DNA of 33,295 nt, taken from contig JAGOMP010000031.1 in assembly GCA_017993505.1 (NCBI GenBank), positions 1 to 33,295 on the forward strand, in the 5' to 3' direction. The notes under the pieces were generated by a model that was not told the DNA's origin, made no database searches, and saw only the letters and a list, made by a program, of their open reading frames with translations. Shown here one piece after another: positions 25,903 through 33,295 of this stretch. This DNA comes from Planctomycetota bacterium (GTDB taxonomy: Bacteria; Planctomycetota; Uabimicrobiia; Uabimicrobiales; JABWCH01). A program made the position numbers and the translations under genes. Numbering within the stretch: the stretch's first letter is position 1; every line of letters begins with the position of its first letter.

Positions 25903-27435
25903 CTATTCATTTGTTTCTTGAATTTCTTCCTGTTCAGTTGTTTCTTGAACTTCTTCCTGTTCAGTTGTTTCTTGAACTTCTTCCTGTTCAGTTGTTTCAT
26001 TAGTATCTGGGAAAAATTGTAAGTATTTTTTTTCTTTATCACGTGTGCAGAGTGAAACAATGATTAATGTGAGTATAGAGGCGATGGCCGCTGGGTAGAT
26101 AATGTATTCACTACTCATGAATGTTGCAGCAATCATAGTTGTGATGATGCCAACTGCAATCGATGCAGCACCACCTTTAGGAGTTGCTCGTTTCCATAAA
26201 AATGCGGCAAGAAGAGCTGGAGTGATGCCTGCTCCTACCATAGTATAAGCATAAAATGCCATGTCTAAAATAGTTTTAAAGTAGGTAGCTACTATATATG
26301 CCGAAATTCCTAAAATAACAATGAAAACTCTCTGAATCCATACAATAGTTTTATTGGATGCTTTTGGATTGATAAGGCGTTGGTAAATATCGCGTGTAAT
26401 ATTGGTAGATGGAATCATAAGGAATGTGTTGGCTGTAGATAAGATAATGGCAACAGCTGCAGCCATGAGTAAACTGCCAGCCAATAGTGGAAGTTTTTCT
26501 TGAGCAACTTTAAGAATGATACATTCTGTAAGGGGAGCACTGATAACTCCATCTACCATAAATGTTTCTGCTCCATGATAGATTGCACTTCCTACTACAG
26601 CAACTAGACAAAGGGCTGTTTCAATAATGACAACTCCAATAACCATTCCAATGACTGCATTTCGTGCTGCTTTTTCATTTTTAGCAGAAAAGAATTTCTG
26701 GTACATACTACTTTCACCAAGAAGTAGAAAGAATGTAGGAAAGAATACTCCCATTGCCCACCAAAAATTATGTCTTCCAAATACAGTGAAGTGTTCTTGA
26801 GGCAGTGTTTCAACTACTTTATTGATTCCTCCAACAATGCTCCCACCAAAGTTCCCAAGAAGTAAAGGTAGAGCAATGAGTACTCCTAATGTCATCATGA
26901 TTCCATTAAAAAGGTCAATGGCAACAATAGAAAGCATGCCTGCAAGGAGTGTAAATACAATAGTAACTACCATGGTAATGAGTGCACCTTGTGTTGCTGT
27001 CATTTGACCATCTGTGAGAATTTCTAATAGTCGTCCGCCACCTCTGAATTGGTAACCAACAATGGACATATAAGCAATGATAACTGCAACAGTCCCCAAA
27101 ATTCGTGCCTGTAAGTTATATCGTTTTTCTAATATATCTGATACAGTGTACTCGGCTAATGCTCGTACTTTAGGTGCAAGGAAAAATATAAGGACTATGC
27201 CTACCCAAGCTCCTGCACTCATCCATAATTCGGAAATTCCATTGCGAAATGCTAAACCTGCTCCGCCAAATAAGCTACCTGAACCGATCCATGTACAAAC
27301 CAGTGTGCCTATAAGTAGGTAGGTGGGAACACTTCGTCCAGCTACCATGAAGTCGTCTTGGGTTTTGACTTGGATGCTTTTCCATATGGCTACAGCAAAT
27401 AACAATATTACGTAACCTAGAATAAAATAAATCAT
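25903..27435 (-). CDS. sodium/solute symporter (SSS/SLC5 family)
   Basis: This 510-residue protein has about 13 membrane helices and the SSS family pattern: an N-terminal ILGYVILLFAVAIW helix, the DDFMVAGRSVPTYL loop, and GTLVCTWIGSGSLFGGAGLAF with the small-residue sodium site region. A YQFRGGGRLLEILTDG segment near residue 130 is typical of this family. It should import an organic solute with sodium; the substrate is not determinable. The C-terminal tail of about 35 residues is acidic and consists of three 9-residue units (ETTEQEEVQ-like) encoded by a 27-bp repeat, probably a neutral cytosolic extension. An AGGAG site lies 9 bases before the ATG. Confidence 0.92.
   Translation of the reverse strand: MIYFILGYVILLFAVAIWKSIQVKTQDDFMVAGRSVPTYLLIGTLVCTWIGSGSLFGGAGLAFRNGISELWMSAGAWVGIVLIFFLAPKVRALAEYTVSDILEKRYNLQARILGTVAVIIAYMSIVGYQFRGGGRLLEILTDGQMTATQGALITMVVTIVFTLLAGMLSIVAIDLFNGIMMTLGVLIALPLLLGNFGGSIVGGINKVVETLPQEHFTVFGRHNFWWAMGVFFPTFFLLLGESSMYQKFFSAKNEKAARNAVIGMVIGVVIIETALCLVAVVGSAIYHGAETFMVDGVISAPLTECIILKVAQEKLPLLAGSLLMAAAVAIILSTANTFLMIPSTNITRDIYQRLINPKASNKTIVWIQRVFIVILGISAYIVATYFKTILDMAFYAYTMVGAGITPALLAAFLWKRATPKGGAASIAVGIITTMIAATFMSSEYIIYPAAIASILTLIIVSLCTRDKEKKYLQFFPDTNETTEQEEVQETTEQEEVQETTEQEEIQETNE
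25915..25995 (-). repeat. 27-bp in-frame coding repeat, 3 copies
   Basis: Units at 25915, 25942 and 25969 are identical except for one base. They encode the acidic tail of the symporter in frame, so the reading frame is preserved. Confidence 0.95.
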
Positions 27436-27525
27436 TTTTTCTTACTCCTATATTAAAGATTTGAGATTTTTTGAGAGTAGTTGAAAATAGTATAAATGAC
27501 TTTATAAATTACCTCTAAAAAAGGT

Positions 27526-28947
27526 TTATTTTTGAAGGATTATAATGCGAGGGATATTGGCGTAATCCTGTATGATTTGTAAAATTTTTAAATGGTGTTT
27601 ATGGGCAAGTTGTTGTATGAGATCAGATTGTTGGTAGCCCATTTCTAAGATAAGAAGTCCGTTTTGTTTTAAGTATAAGTGGCTTTGAGAAATAATTTTT
27701 TTATAAAATTGTAGACCATCTGAACCACCTAGTAAGGCAATGCTAGGTTCATAATTTTTGACATCTGGCATAAGTGTGTCGTATTCTTCTAGAGAAATAT
27801 AAGGGGGATTAGATACAATGATATCAAAATAAGGTTGAGGAAATAATGGTGAAAATATGTCACCTCGGAGTAGAAGGAGTCGTTCTTGGACTTGTAGATT
27901 TTGAGCATTTTGGTATGTAGTTTCTAGTGCTTCTAGGGATATTTCTATGCCAGTGGCTTGAAGTTGCGGTAAATATTTTAGTAGGGAGATAATAATGCAA
28001 CCGCTTCCTGTTCCAATTTCAAGAAGTGTTTTTATATGAGAATGATATTGTTGGATATATTCGACGATGAGAGCTGTTTCTGGTCGTGGGATGAGTACGC
28101 TAGGATTGACTTGAAATGTAAAGTCCATAAAGGATTGTGTTCCTATTATATAAGCAAGAGGACAATATTGAGATCTTTGTTGCAAAAAGTTCCAAAATTT
28201 TTTTTCTTGTTCTTGTGTACATGTTTTATTTGTGGAGAGTAAATATGTATGTAGGTCTATATCCCAAGTTTCCTGTATATACCAACGGATTTCGTCTTCT
28301 GCATTTTCTATGTGGTGTAGTGCAATTTTCCCCCAATTTTTAGCTTGATTTAGGGTAATTGTTGTTGTATTTGGTTTATATATATATGTGTTTATCCATT
28401 TTGTATTGTCTGCTGATGTGGTCTGTTGAAAAAATGCATACAAATTGTTTTGTTGGCAAAATTTGGTAATATTTTTTGGATCATAGTAATAGTAGAGTCG
28501 TCCGTTTTGGTCACGAGTTTGTTTTTCACCTTGTTTTAGAGCAAGAAATATTACAGCTCCTGGTTTTGTTACTCGCAAGATCTCTTGCCATGTATTATTA
28601 AATTCCTCTTTTGTTGCATGAAGAAGAGAGGCACAAACCCATATTCCATGGAATGTTTTGTCGGGATAGGGTATATTTTGGAAATCTTGAATATGTATAA
28701 AACATTGACTATGTTCTTGGGCGAGTTGTGCTAATGGTTTTGAAATTTCTATTCCAATAGCAGTATGTCCTTGTTCTTTAAAGTATTTGAGATCACGACC
28801 TGAGCCACAACCTATGTCTAAAATATGGGCAGAATGGGGAAGAAGTTGATGAAATTGTTCTTGAAATTTTTTCATATCGAGTTGTTTGGTTTTTTCAAAG
28901 TATGTTTGAGCATGTTCTACATAGTATTTTTGTGTGGCATTGTCCAT
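27526..28947 (-). CDS. prmC: fused SAM methyltransferase and PrmC/HemK glutamine methyltransferase
   Basis: This 473-residue protein has two class I methyltransferases. Residues 1-190 carry DIGCGSGRDLKYF (44-56) and a Methyltransf_11-like core (PYPDKTFHGIWVCASLLH). Residues about 200-473 are a complete PrmC: an N-terminal helical domain, IPRPET (286-291), EIGTGSGC (310-317) and the catalytic NPPY (380-383). PrmC methylates the GGQ glutamine of release factors RF1 and RF2. The N-terminal enzyme's substrate is unknown. Normal PrmC is about 280 residues and carries no such fusion. No stop or internal Shine-Dalgarno suggests a sequencing join, but prfA is not adjacent. It is probably monocistronic. 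Confidence 0.93.
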   Translation of the reverse strand: MDNATQKYYVEHAQTYFEKTKQLDMKKFQEQFHQLLPHSAHILDIGCGSGRDLKYFKEQGHTAIGIEISKPLAQLAQEHSQCFIHIQDFQNIPYPDKTFHGIWVCASLLHATKEEFNNTWQEILRVTKPGAVIFLALKQGEKQTRDQNGRLYYYYDPKNITKFCQQNNLYAFFQQTTSADNTKWINTYIYKPNTTTITLNQAKNWGKIALHHIENAEDEIRWYIQETWDIDLHTYLLSTNKTCTQEQEKKFWNFLQQRSQYCPLAYIIGTQSFMDFTFQVNPSVLIPRPETALIVEYIQQYHSHIKTLLEIGTGSGCIIISLLKYLPQLQATGIEISLEALETTYQNAQNLQVQERLLLLRGDIFSPLFPQPYFDIIVSNPPYISLEEYDTLMPDVKNYEPSIALLGGSDGLQFYKKIISQSHLYLKQNGLLILEMGYQQSDLIQQLAHKHHLKILQIIQDYANIPRIIILQK

Positions 28948-29024
28948 GTTTTGAGCTCTCTTTTCTTTGTTTTAGATGGATATCGGTTTACATAAGCAAG
29001 TGTTTTTTTTTAAATATAAATTTT

Positions 29025-29062
29025 ACAGGAAGTAGCTATATATGTTTATAGCTACTTCCTGT
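29025..29062 (-). terminator. hairpin after pcnB
   Basis: ACAGGAAGTAGCTATA (29025-29040) pairs perfectly with 29047-29062 over a 6-base loop, 12 bp beyond the pcnB stop. The following minus-strand sequence is AT-rich but has no long T-run. Confidence 0.75.
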
Positions 29063-29074
29063 TTCTGTTTATTG

Positions 29075-30736
29075 TTATGATTTTTTCGTCAATTCTACAG
29101 ATGCTTCTTGAAAGAAAATGAGTTGTTCTGGTTTTGAATTTTGTCCTGTGTTATTTTGTTTATTGGTTGTTACATTGTTTTTATTTTTTTTATGTTTTTT
29201 TCTTTTATTTTGTTTATATGTTTTATTAGCAATACTATTTGTTTTTTTACTGTTTTGCACGTTGTGTGTTTCATTGTTTTGCACGTTGTTCATTTCATTA
29301 ATATTGGATGTTATAGTATTACTTGTCTCATTCATTTCCAAAATTTCATTCATTTCTGAAATTTCGTTGATCCATGAAGTTTCATTTATTTCTGAAGTTT
29401 CATCTACTTCGTCTATATTGTTGACTCTATTATTTATTTCATTATCTGTATTGGATATTGTAATCTCACTTGATTTAATTACATTGCTTGCTGTAGTGTA
29501 TTTGCTTTTATTTTGTTTTTTTTCATTTTGTACTTGTTTGATTGTTTGTATGTGTTCTTGCCAATGTTGTATAATGTGTGCTTTGGATGCTATGTGTCTA
29601 TTTCGTATGTTAAAAAATTCCCAAGCTTGGGTGAAGTGAGGATTGCGTAGAATCCGTTTAATTTGAGTGGATAGATTGAGTTTTTTGGCAAGGAAAAATT
29701 GGAGACGGATGATACCTATAAGGTTTTCTGTCATTTTTTTAGATATGCTAAAACTTTGTGTAAGATCTGCTAATATGGCACGACAAAAAATGTCAGAAGG
29801 TACAGCAGTTCGTCTATTTTCTCGTCTTCGCTTGGCAACAAGTGGGAATGCAATGAATGCCATCAGTATATCGTCTGAGAGTGCATAGCGTTCTTCCTTA
29901 GGAAGTTGATCTAGAGTTTGAAGGCTTTTTTCTAACCATTTTTTATCTGAGGTAGATTCTTCTTTCCAAAGTATGTCTAGACTTTTGCCAATGACTCCCA
30001 TAATATTAGATTCTACAAGAGCTTTGCAAATAGGATATGCATAGCCACTGCGGAGTATCTTTTGTAATTCTAGAAGAAGGCGTGCCGCAGATGCCTTAGC
30101 AATTTTAGGATAACATTTTGCAAGTGCCATTTCTGTCTCTTTTTCTAGTTCAAATTGAAACATAGATTTAAATTTAATGGCTCTTAGCATGCGAACAGGA
30201 TCTTCGCTGAATCGTCTTTCTGGATCGCCTATGCTTCGAATAATGCCATTTTGCAGATCTTCGAGCCCGTCTAGATAGTCTATTATAGTGCGAGTGGATG
30301 GTTCATACAATATGGAATTGATGGTGAAATCACGTCGATGTACATCTTCTTCTTCTGTGCCAAAGACATTTTCATTATTGAGTAAAAGAGATTCTTCTTC
30401 CATAGGTTGTTCGTTATTTGCCCATGGATTTTTGCGAAATGTCGTGACTTCAATATTTTTTGTTCCAAAAAATACATTGACTATTAAAAAACGACGACCT
30501 ATTAAACGACTGTTAGGAAAAATACGACGAATTTGACGTGGTCTTGCTGACGTGACTATATCGAAATCTTTGGGAATTCTTCCTAGTAGTAAGTCACGTA
30601 TACAGCCGCCCACAAAGTATGTTTTGTAATGATGATTTCGTAATCGTTGGTATACTTTTATTGCGTCCGAATCAAAATTTTCATGTGGAATTGGTCTGAC
30701 AAGGGGAAATTTTGATCCTATTGGTATCTTGCTCAA
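29075..30736 (-). CDS. pcnB: poly(A) polymerase/tRNA nucleotidyltransferase family protein (PcnB-like)
   Basis: This 553-residue protein starts at TTG 30734-30736, with an AGGAG site 9 bases upstream; no in-frame ATG fits. Class II nucleotidyltransferase motifs are GGCIRDLLLG (43-52), DFDIVT with the catalytic aspartates (about 57-62), RRDFTIN (134-140) and SEDPVRMLRA (about 177-186). The extended order and RFLIVNVFF segment favour bacterial PcnB (RNA 3' polyadenylation) over CCA-adding enzyme, though sequence alone cannot fully separate them. From about residue 420 an Asn/Glu/Ser/Thr-rich low-complexity stretch is followed by a lysine-rich region (YKQNKRKKHKKNKNN), plausibly an RNA-binding tail. 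The TPR gene lies 29 bp upstream. Confidence 0.85.
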   Translation of the reverse strand: MSKIPIGSKFPLVRPIPHENFDSDAIKVYQRLRNHHYKTYFVGGCIRDLLLGRIPKDFDIVTSARPRQIRRIFPNSRLIGRRFLIVNVFFGTKNIEVTTFRKNPWANNEQPMEEESLLLNNENVFGTEEEDVHRRDFTINSILYEPSTRTIIDYLDGLEDLQNGIIRSIGDPERRFSEDPVRMLRAIKFKSMFQFELEKETEMALAKCYPKIAKASAARLLLELQKILRSGYAYPICKALVESNIMGVIGKSLDILWKEESTSDKKWLEKSLQTLDQLPKEERYALSDDILMAFIAFPLVAKRRRENRRTAVPSDIFCRAILADLTQSFSISKKMTENLIGIIRLQFFLAKKLNLSTQIKRILRNPHFTQAWEFFNIRNRHIASKAHIIQHWQEHIQTIKQVQNEKKQNKSKYTTASNVIKSSEITISNTDNEINNRVNNIDEVDETSEINETSWINEISEMNEILEMNETSNTITSNINEMNNVQNNETHNVQNSKKTNSIANKTYKQNKRKKHKKNKNNVTTNKQNNTGQNSKPEQLIFFQEASVELTKKS

Positions 30737-30765
30737 ACTTGGGGACTCCTAAGATGGTAAAGTGT

Positions 30766-31578
30766 TTATGCGTTTTCTTCGCCCTCTGAGGATTCAGATA
30801 TCGCATTTTCATTTTGAATCATTTCTTGTTTCCTTTTTAATACTTGGAGATTCAATCGCACGGAAGTAAAATTTGGTTCTAAGACTAAGGCTTGTTCCCA
30901 ATCTGCAATGGCTAGGTCGTATTTTTTGTAGATAGTGTAGAGTACGCCTCTGTTGTTAAAGGCATCTGCTAAAGTTGAATCTAAGTTAATGGCTTGAGTG
31001 TAGTCTGCGATGGCTTTTTCATAGTCTTTTTGAAAATGATATGCTACTCCACGACTATAGTATGCTTTAGAATATTTGGGTGATAATGCTATTGCTTTTG
31101 AAAAGTCTTCTATAGCTTTTTCTGTTTCCCCAATCATATTATATGTAACTCCTCGGTTTACATAGGCTACTTCGTTTGTGGAGTCTAGTTCAATTGTGGT
31201 ATTGAAATCATCCAATGCATCTTTATAATTTCGCATTCCTAAGTACGCATTGCCTCGATGTAATAAGGCATCAGCATGGTAAGGATTGCTCTTGATGACG
31301 CGTGTAAAGTCTATGATGGCTTTTTCAAAATCTCTAGTGGACTCGTATTGAGCACCTCGTGCGAAAAAAGCATCTAAATTTTTTTCATGAATAGACATTA
31401 CTTCGTCAAGTTTTTGATCTGTAAGGTAGCCGTTTTCTATTAAAAAAATGGCAAGCGGTTTGTGCATTTTTTCAAATTTTCGTTTTCGCAAGCATTCTTT
31501 TATTTGTAATTTTGATAATATATTGTATTTAATGGCTAGTTTACAGAACAATTTTTCTTCTGCAGTAAGCTCAGACAT
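30766..31578 (-). CDS. TPR repeat protein
   Basis: This 270-residue soluble protein has an N-terminal helical segment of about 60 residues (LRKRKFEKMHKPLAIFLIENGYLTDQKL). It resembles the small GspE/kinase-linked domain often fused to kinases in planctomycete-type bacteria. Five TPR units of 34 residues follow at about 70-245, each with the usual A/G-x-x-Y/F...A pattern (for example KAYYSRGVAYHFQKDYEKAI). TPRs bind other proteins; the partner is unknown. The ribosome binding site is weak. It probably forms a short operon with pcnB, 29 bp downstream. Confidence 0.88.
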   Translation of the reverse strand: MSELTAEEKLFCKLAIKYNILSKLQIKECLRKRKFEKMHKPLAIFLIENGYLTDQKLDEVMSIHEKNLDAFFARGAQYESTRDFEKAIIDFTRVIKSNPYHADALLHRGNAYLGMRNYKDALDDFNTTIELDSTNEVAYVNRGVTYNMIGETEKAIEDFSKAIALSPKYSKAYYSRGVAYHFQKDYEKAIADYTQAINLDSTLADAFNNRGVLYTIYKKYDLAIADWEQALVLEPNFTSVRLNLQVLKRKQEMIQNENAISESSEGEENA

Positions 31579-31611
31579 AGTATTTTACCAAGGAATAGAG
31601 AAGGGTTTGAA

Positions 31612-31647
31612 CCACAGAAATTTTGAGATTACTCAAAATTTCTGTGG
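31612..31647 (-). terminator. hairpin after rocD
   Basis: CCACAGAAATTTTGAG and its exact complement form a 16-bp stem with a 4-base loop, 14 bp beyond the rocD stop and before the TPR gene. No clear T-run follows, but the stem is strong. Confidence 0.75.
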
Positions 31648-31661
31648 AAGGGAAAAATATA

Positions 31662-32858
31662 TTATTTTAAAACAGCTTCAATTTGTTCCATTGCCCAGTC
31701 AATTTCTTCTTTTTTAATGACAAGAGGAGGAGCAAAACGAATAATATTATAGTGTGTTTCTTTGCAGAGAACACCTCTTTTTTCGAGTGCTTCGCAAAAT
31801 TGACGTGCACCACCTGCTTTTTCATTGAGAACAACGCCAATGAGTAAACCTTTTCCACGAACAATGTCAACATGAGGACTATTCATATCGCGTAGTCTCT
31901 TCATAAAGTATTCGCCTTGTACTGTTGCATTTTCGATCAAATTTTCTTCAGAAATAATGTGAATAGCTTCACGAGCTAAGGCTATTCCTAATGGATTACC
32001 GCCAAATGTGGAACCATGGTCACCTGGACGGAAAACATCCATCACTTCTTTAGAAGCAAGAAATACAGAAACAGGATAAAAGCCACCAGCTAAGGCTTTA
32101 CCTAAGATTAAAGCATCTGGTCTTACTCCTTCGTGGTCGCAAGCCAAAAGTTTACCTGTACGCCCTAGCCCTGTTTGGATTTCATCTGCAATGAAAATAA
32201 TGCGTTCTTTTTTGCAAAGTTCGGAAATTTTTCGTAAATAACCATCTTGAGGAACGACAATTCCACTTTCGCCTTGGATGGGTTCGAGTAAAATAGCAGC
32301 TGTGTTGGGATTGACTACTTTTTCAAGCGCTTCAAAATCGCCATAGGGTACTGTAATGAATCCTGGTGTGAATGGACCAAATCCATCCTTGTATTCATTT
32401 TCAGTGGAAAAACTAATAACAGTAGTAGTTCTGCCATGGAAATTTCCCGACATAGTGATGATTTCAGCTTTGTTTTCTGGGATTCCTTTGACTTTATGTC
32501 CCCATTTGCGAACTGCTTTTATTGCTGTTTCTACACCTTCTGCACCACTGTTCATAGGTAATGCTTTTTCATATCCAGTAAATTCACAAATTTCTTTGCA
32601 GAAGGGGCCTAATTGATCATTTCGAAAAGCACGAGAAGTCAATGTAAGTTTTGTAGCTTGTTCTTGCATTACTTTTACGAGACGAGGATGGCAATGTCCT
32701 TGATTTAATGCAGAGTAGCTACTTAAACAATCTAAATATTTTTTACCATCTGTATCATAGACCCAAACGCCTTCGCCTTTTGTCAAAACAACATCTAGAG
32801 GATGATAGTTATGAGCACCATAGCGATTTTCCAATTCAATAAGTTCTTTTGCTGTCAT
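31662..32858 (-). CDS. rocD: ornithine aminotransferase
   Basis: This 398-residue class III PLP aminotransferase has the normal ornithine-delta-aminotransferase length. Signatures are ENRYGAHNYHPLDVVL at the N-terminus, MNSGAEGVETAIK, GNFHGRTTT, LLEPIQGESGI, the FIADEIQTGLGRTG loop and LGKALAGG, which holds the PLP lysine (residue about 254). It converts ornithine plus 2-oxoglutarate to glutamate semialdehyde and glutamate, linking arginine and proline metabolism in the cytosol. The ATG at 32858 has only a weak GGAAT site. A TAATGAGTATT direct repeat lies upstream (about 32900-32935), function unknown. Confidence 0.96.
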   Translation of the reverse strand: MTAKELIELENRYGAHNYHPLDVVLTKGEGVWVYDTDGKKYLDCLSSYSALNQGHCHPRLVKVMQEQATKLTLTSRAFRNDQLGPFCKEICEFTGYEKALPMNSGAEGVETAIKAVRKWGHKVKGIPENKAEIITMSGNFHGRTTTVISFSTENEYKDGFGPFTPGFITVPYGDFEALEKVVNPNTAAILLEPIQGESGIVVPQDGYLRKISELCKKERIIFIADEIQTGLGRTGKLLACDHEGVRPDALILGKALAGGFYPVSVFLASKEVMDVFRPGDHGSTFGGNPLGIALAREAIHIISEENLIENATVQGEYFMKRLRDMNSPHVDIVRGKGLLIGVVLNEKAGGARQFCEALEKRGVLCKETHYNIIRFAPPLVIKKEEIDWAMEQIEAVLK

Positions 32859-32955
32859 GTTATTCCAATCTTAAATACTAATGATTTGAAAAAAGTACAT
32901 AATACTCATTATTTAATACTCATTATTTTGAACCTTATTAGTTCATTTTTAAAAT

Positions 32956-33065
32956 GCAAAAGAAAAGATATATTCTTTATTCTTTCTTTTGCTTGTAAAG
33001 TTGAATCTCATTCATTTATGTTTACAATGCAAAAGAAAAGATATATTCTTTATTCTTTCTCTTGC
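32956..33065. repeat. two tandem hairpins, 73-bp period
   Basis: GCAAAAGAAAAGA...CTTTCTTTTGC forms a hairpin at 32956-32992 and again at 33029-33065, with nearly identical loops. A third weaker relative, CTTGC...GCAAG, lies at about 33061-33105. They lie beyond the stop of the truncated gene at 33128, so they may be duplicated terminators. Confidence 0.8.
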
Positions 33066-33127
33066 TTGTAAATATCTTAAATATTCTTTTCTTTTTTTGC
33101 AAGATTTTTTTATATATTTAAATAAAT

Positions 33128-33295
33128 TTATTTTCGTAAATGTTTTAAAGCTAAAATAAAATCATAGAAAATGACAAGAACCATCCACGTAGCTCCTACT
33201 CCAACAAAATAGTAAAAACATGTCAGAATAGAGATATTACCTATGGTGGGCATATATTTATAAAGAAAGAATAAAACGATACCTAAAATTCCAAA
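33128..33295 (-). CDS. C-terminal end of an integral membrane protein (partial)
   Basis: A minus-strand frame enters from the right edge and is open for 55 codons to the TAA at 33128-33130. It reads FGILGIVLFFLYKYM, then two hydrophobic stretches including CFYYFVGVGATWMVL and VIFYDFILAL, ending KHLRK. Two membrane helices and a basic end are clear, but no family can be named. The duplicated hairpins just beyond its stop look like its terminators. Confidence 0.75.
   Translation of the reverse strand, partial: FGILGIVLFFLYKYMPTIGNISILTCFYYFVGVGATWMVLVIFYDFILALKHLRK

Noticed and set aside
29118..29639. 173-residue hydrophobic forward frame opposite the pcnB tail
   Set aside because: It is the antisense of the low-complexity Asn/Lys-rich tail, which becomes Phe/Leu/Cys-rich on the other strand.
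1..33295. Prophage, insertion sequence or genomic island
   Set aside because: No integrase, transposase, tRNA attachment site or phage gene seen; most genes are housekeeping or envelope functions.

Overview
The window is AT-rich chromosomal DNA (roughly one third G+C by eye) with bacterial gene structure: short Shine-Dalgarno sites, short operons and hairpin terminators. No rRNA, tRNA, integrase, transposase, phage gene or CRISPR array was seen. The gene mix resembles low-GC planctomycete-type bacteria: a Ser/Thr kinase with TPRs, a TPR protein, a very long GspK/prepilin-like protein with a LamG-like module, HrpA, and sodium/solute symport. A Uabimicrobium-like lineage is a guess. No marker here fixes the taxonomy.

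Layout. 1-1674: the end of an unknown gene, then a kinase-TPR gene with a clear promoter and a bidirectional terminator. 1686-6529 (minus): a phosphomannose isomerase-type cupin, an exported helical-repeat protein and the giant prepilin-like protein. 6683-7868: a lipoprotein with a C-terminal JAMM-like motif, converging on a 50-residue membrane protein. 7955-14491: four half-sites that look like a double Pho box, then two paralogous exported alpha/beta hydrolases flanking hrpA. 14558-16787: an exported protein of unknown function and an XPB-type helicase. 17153-23407 (minus): an ATP-grasp enzyme with a YdjM-like membrane protein, then comEC and comM (DNA uptake). 23969-28947 (minus): an Lnt-like acyltransferase, a sodium/solute symporter and a fused methyltransferase-PrmC. 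29075-33295 (minus): a PcnB-type nucleotidyltransferase, a TPR protein, ornithine aminotransferase (rocD) and the end of a membrane protein.

The most striking property of the window is its density of short tandem arrays: 61 bp x3, about 75 bp x3, about 60 bp x2, 21 bp x7, 44 bp x9-10, 63 bp x5, 27 bp x3 and 73 bp x2. Most begin in or just after the 3' end of a gene. One array has rewritten the hrpA stop codon, another encodes the symporter's acidic tail, and the 44-bp array fills the space before comM. Other points of interest are the Pho-box-like operator, the JAMM-like lipoprotein, the PrmC fusion and a cysteine-type C-terminal anchor present on only one of the two hydrolase paralogues. I did not find one clear-cut new multi-gene system. 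The tandem arrays and the hydrolase locus are the best candidates for something undescribed.
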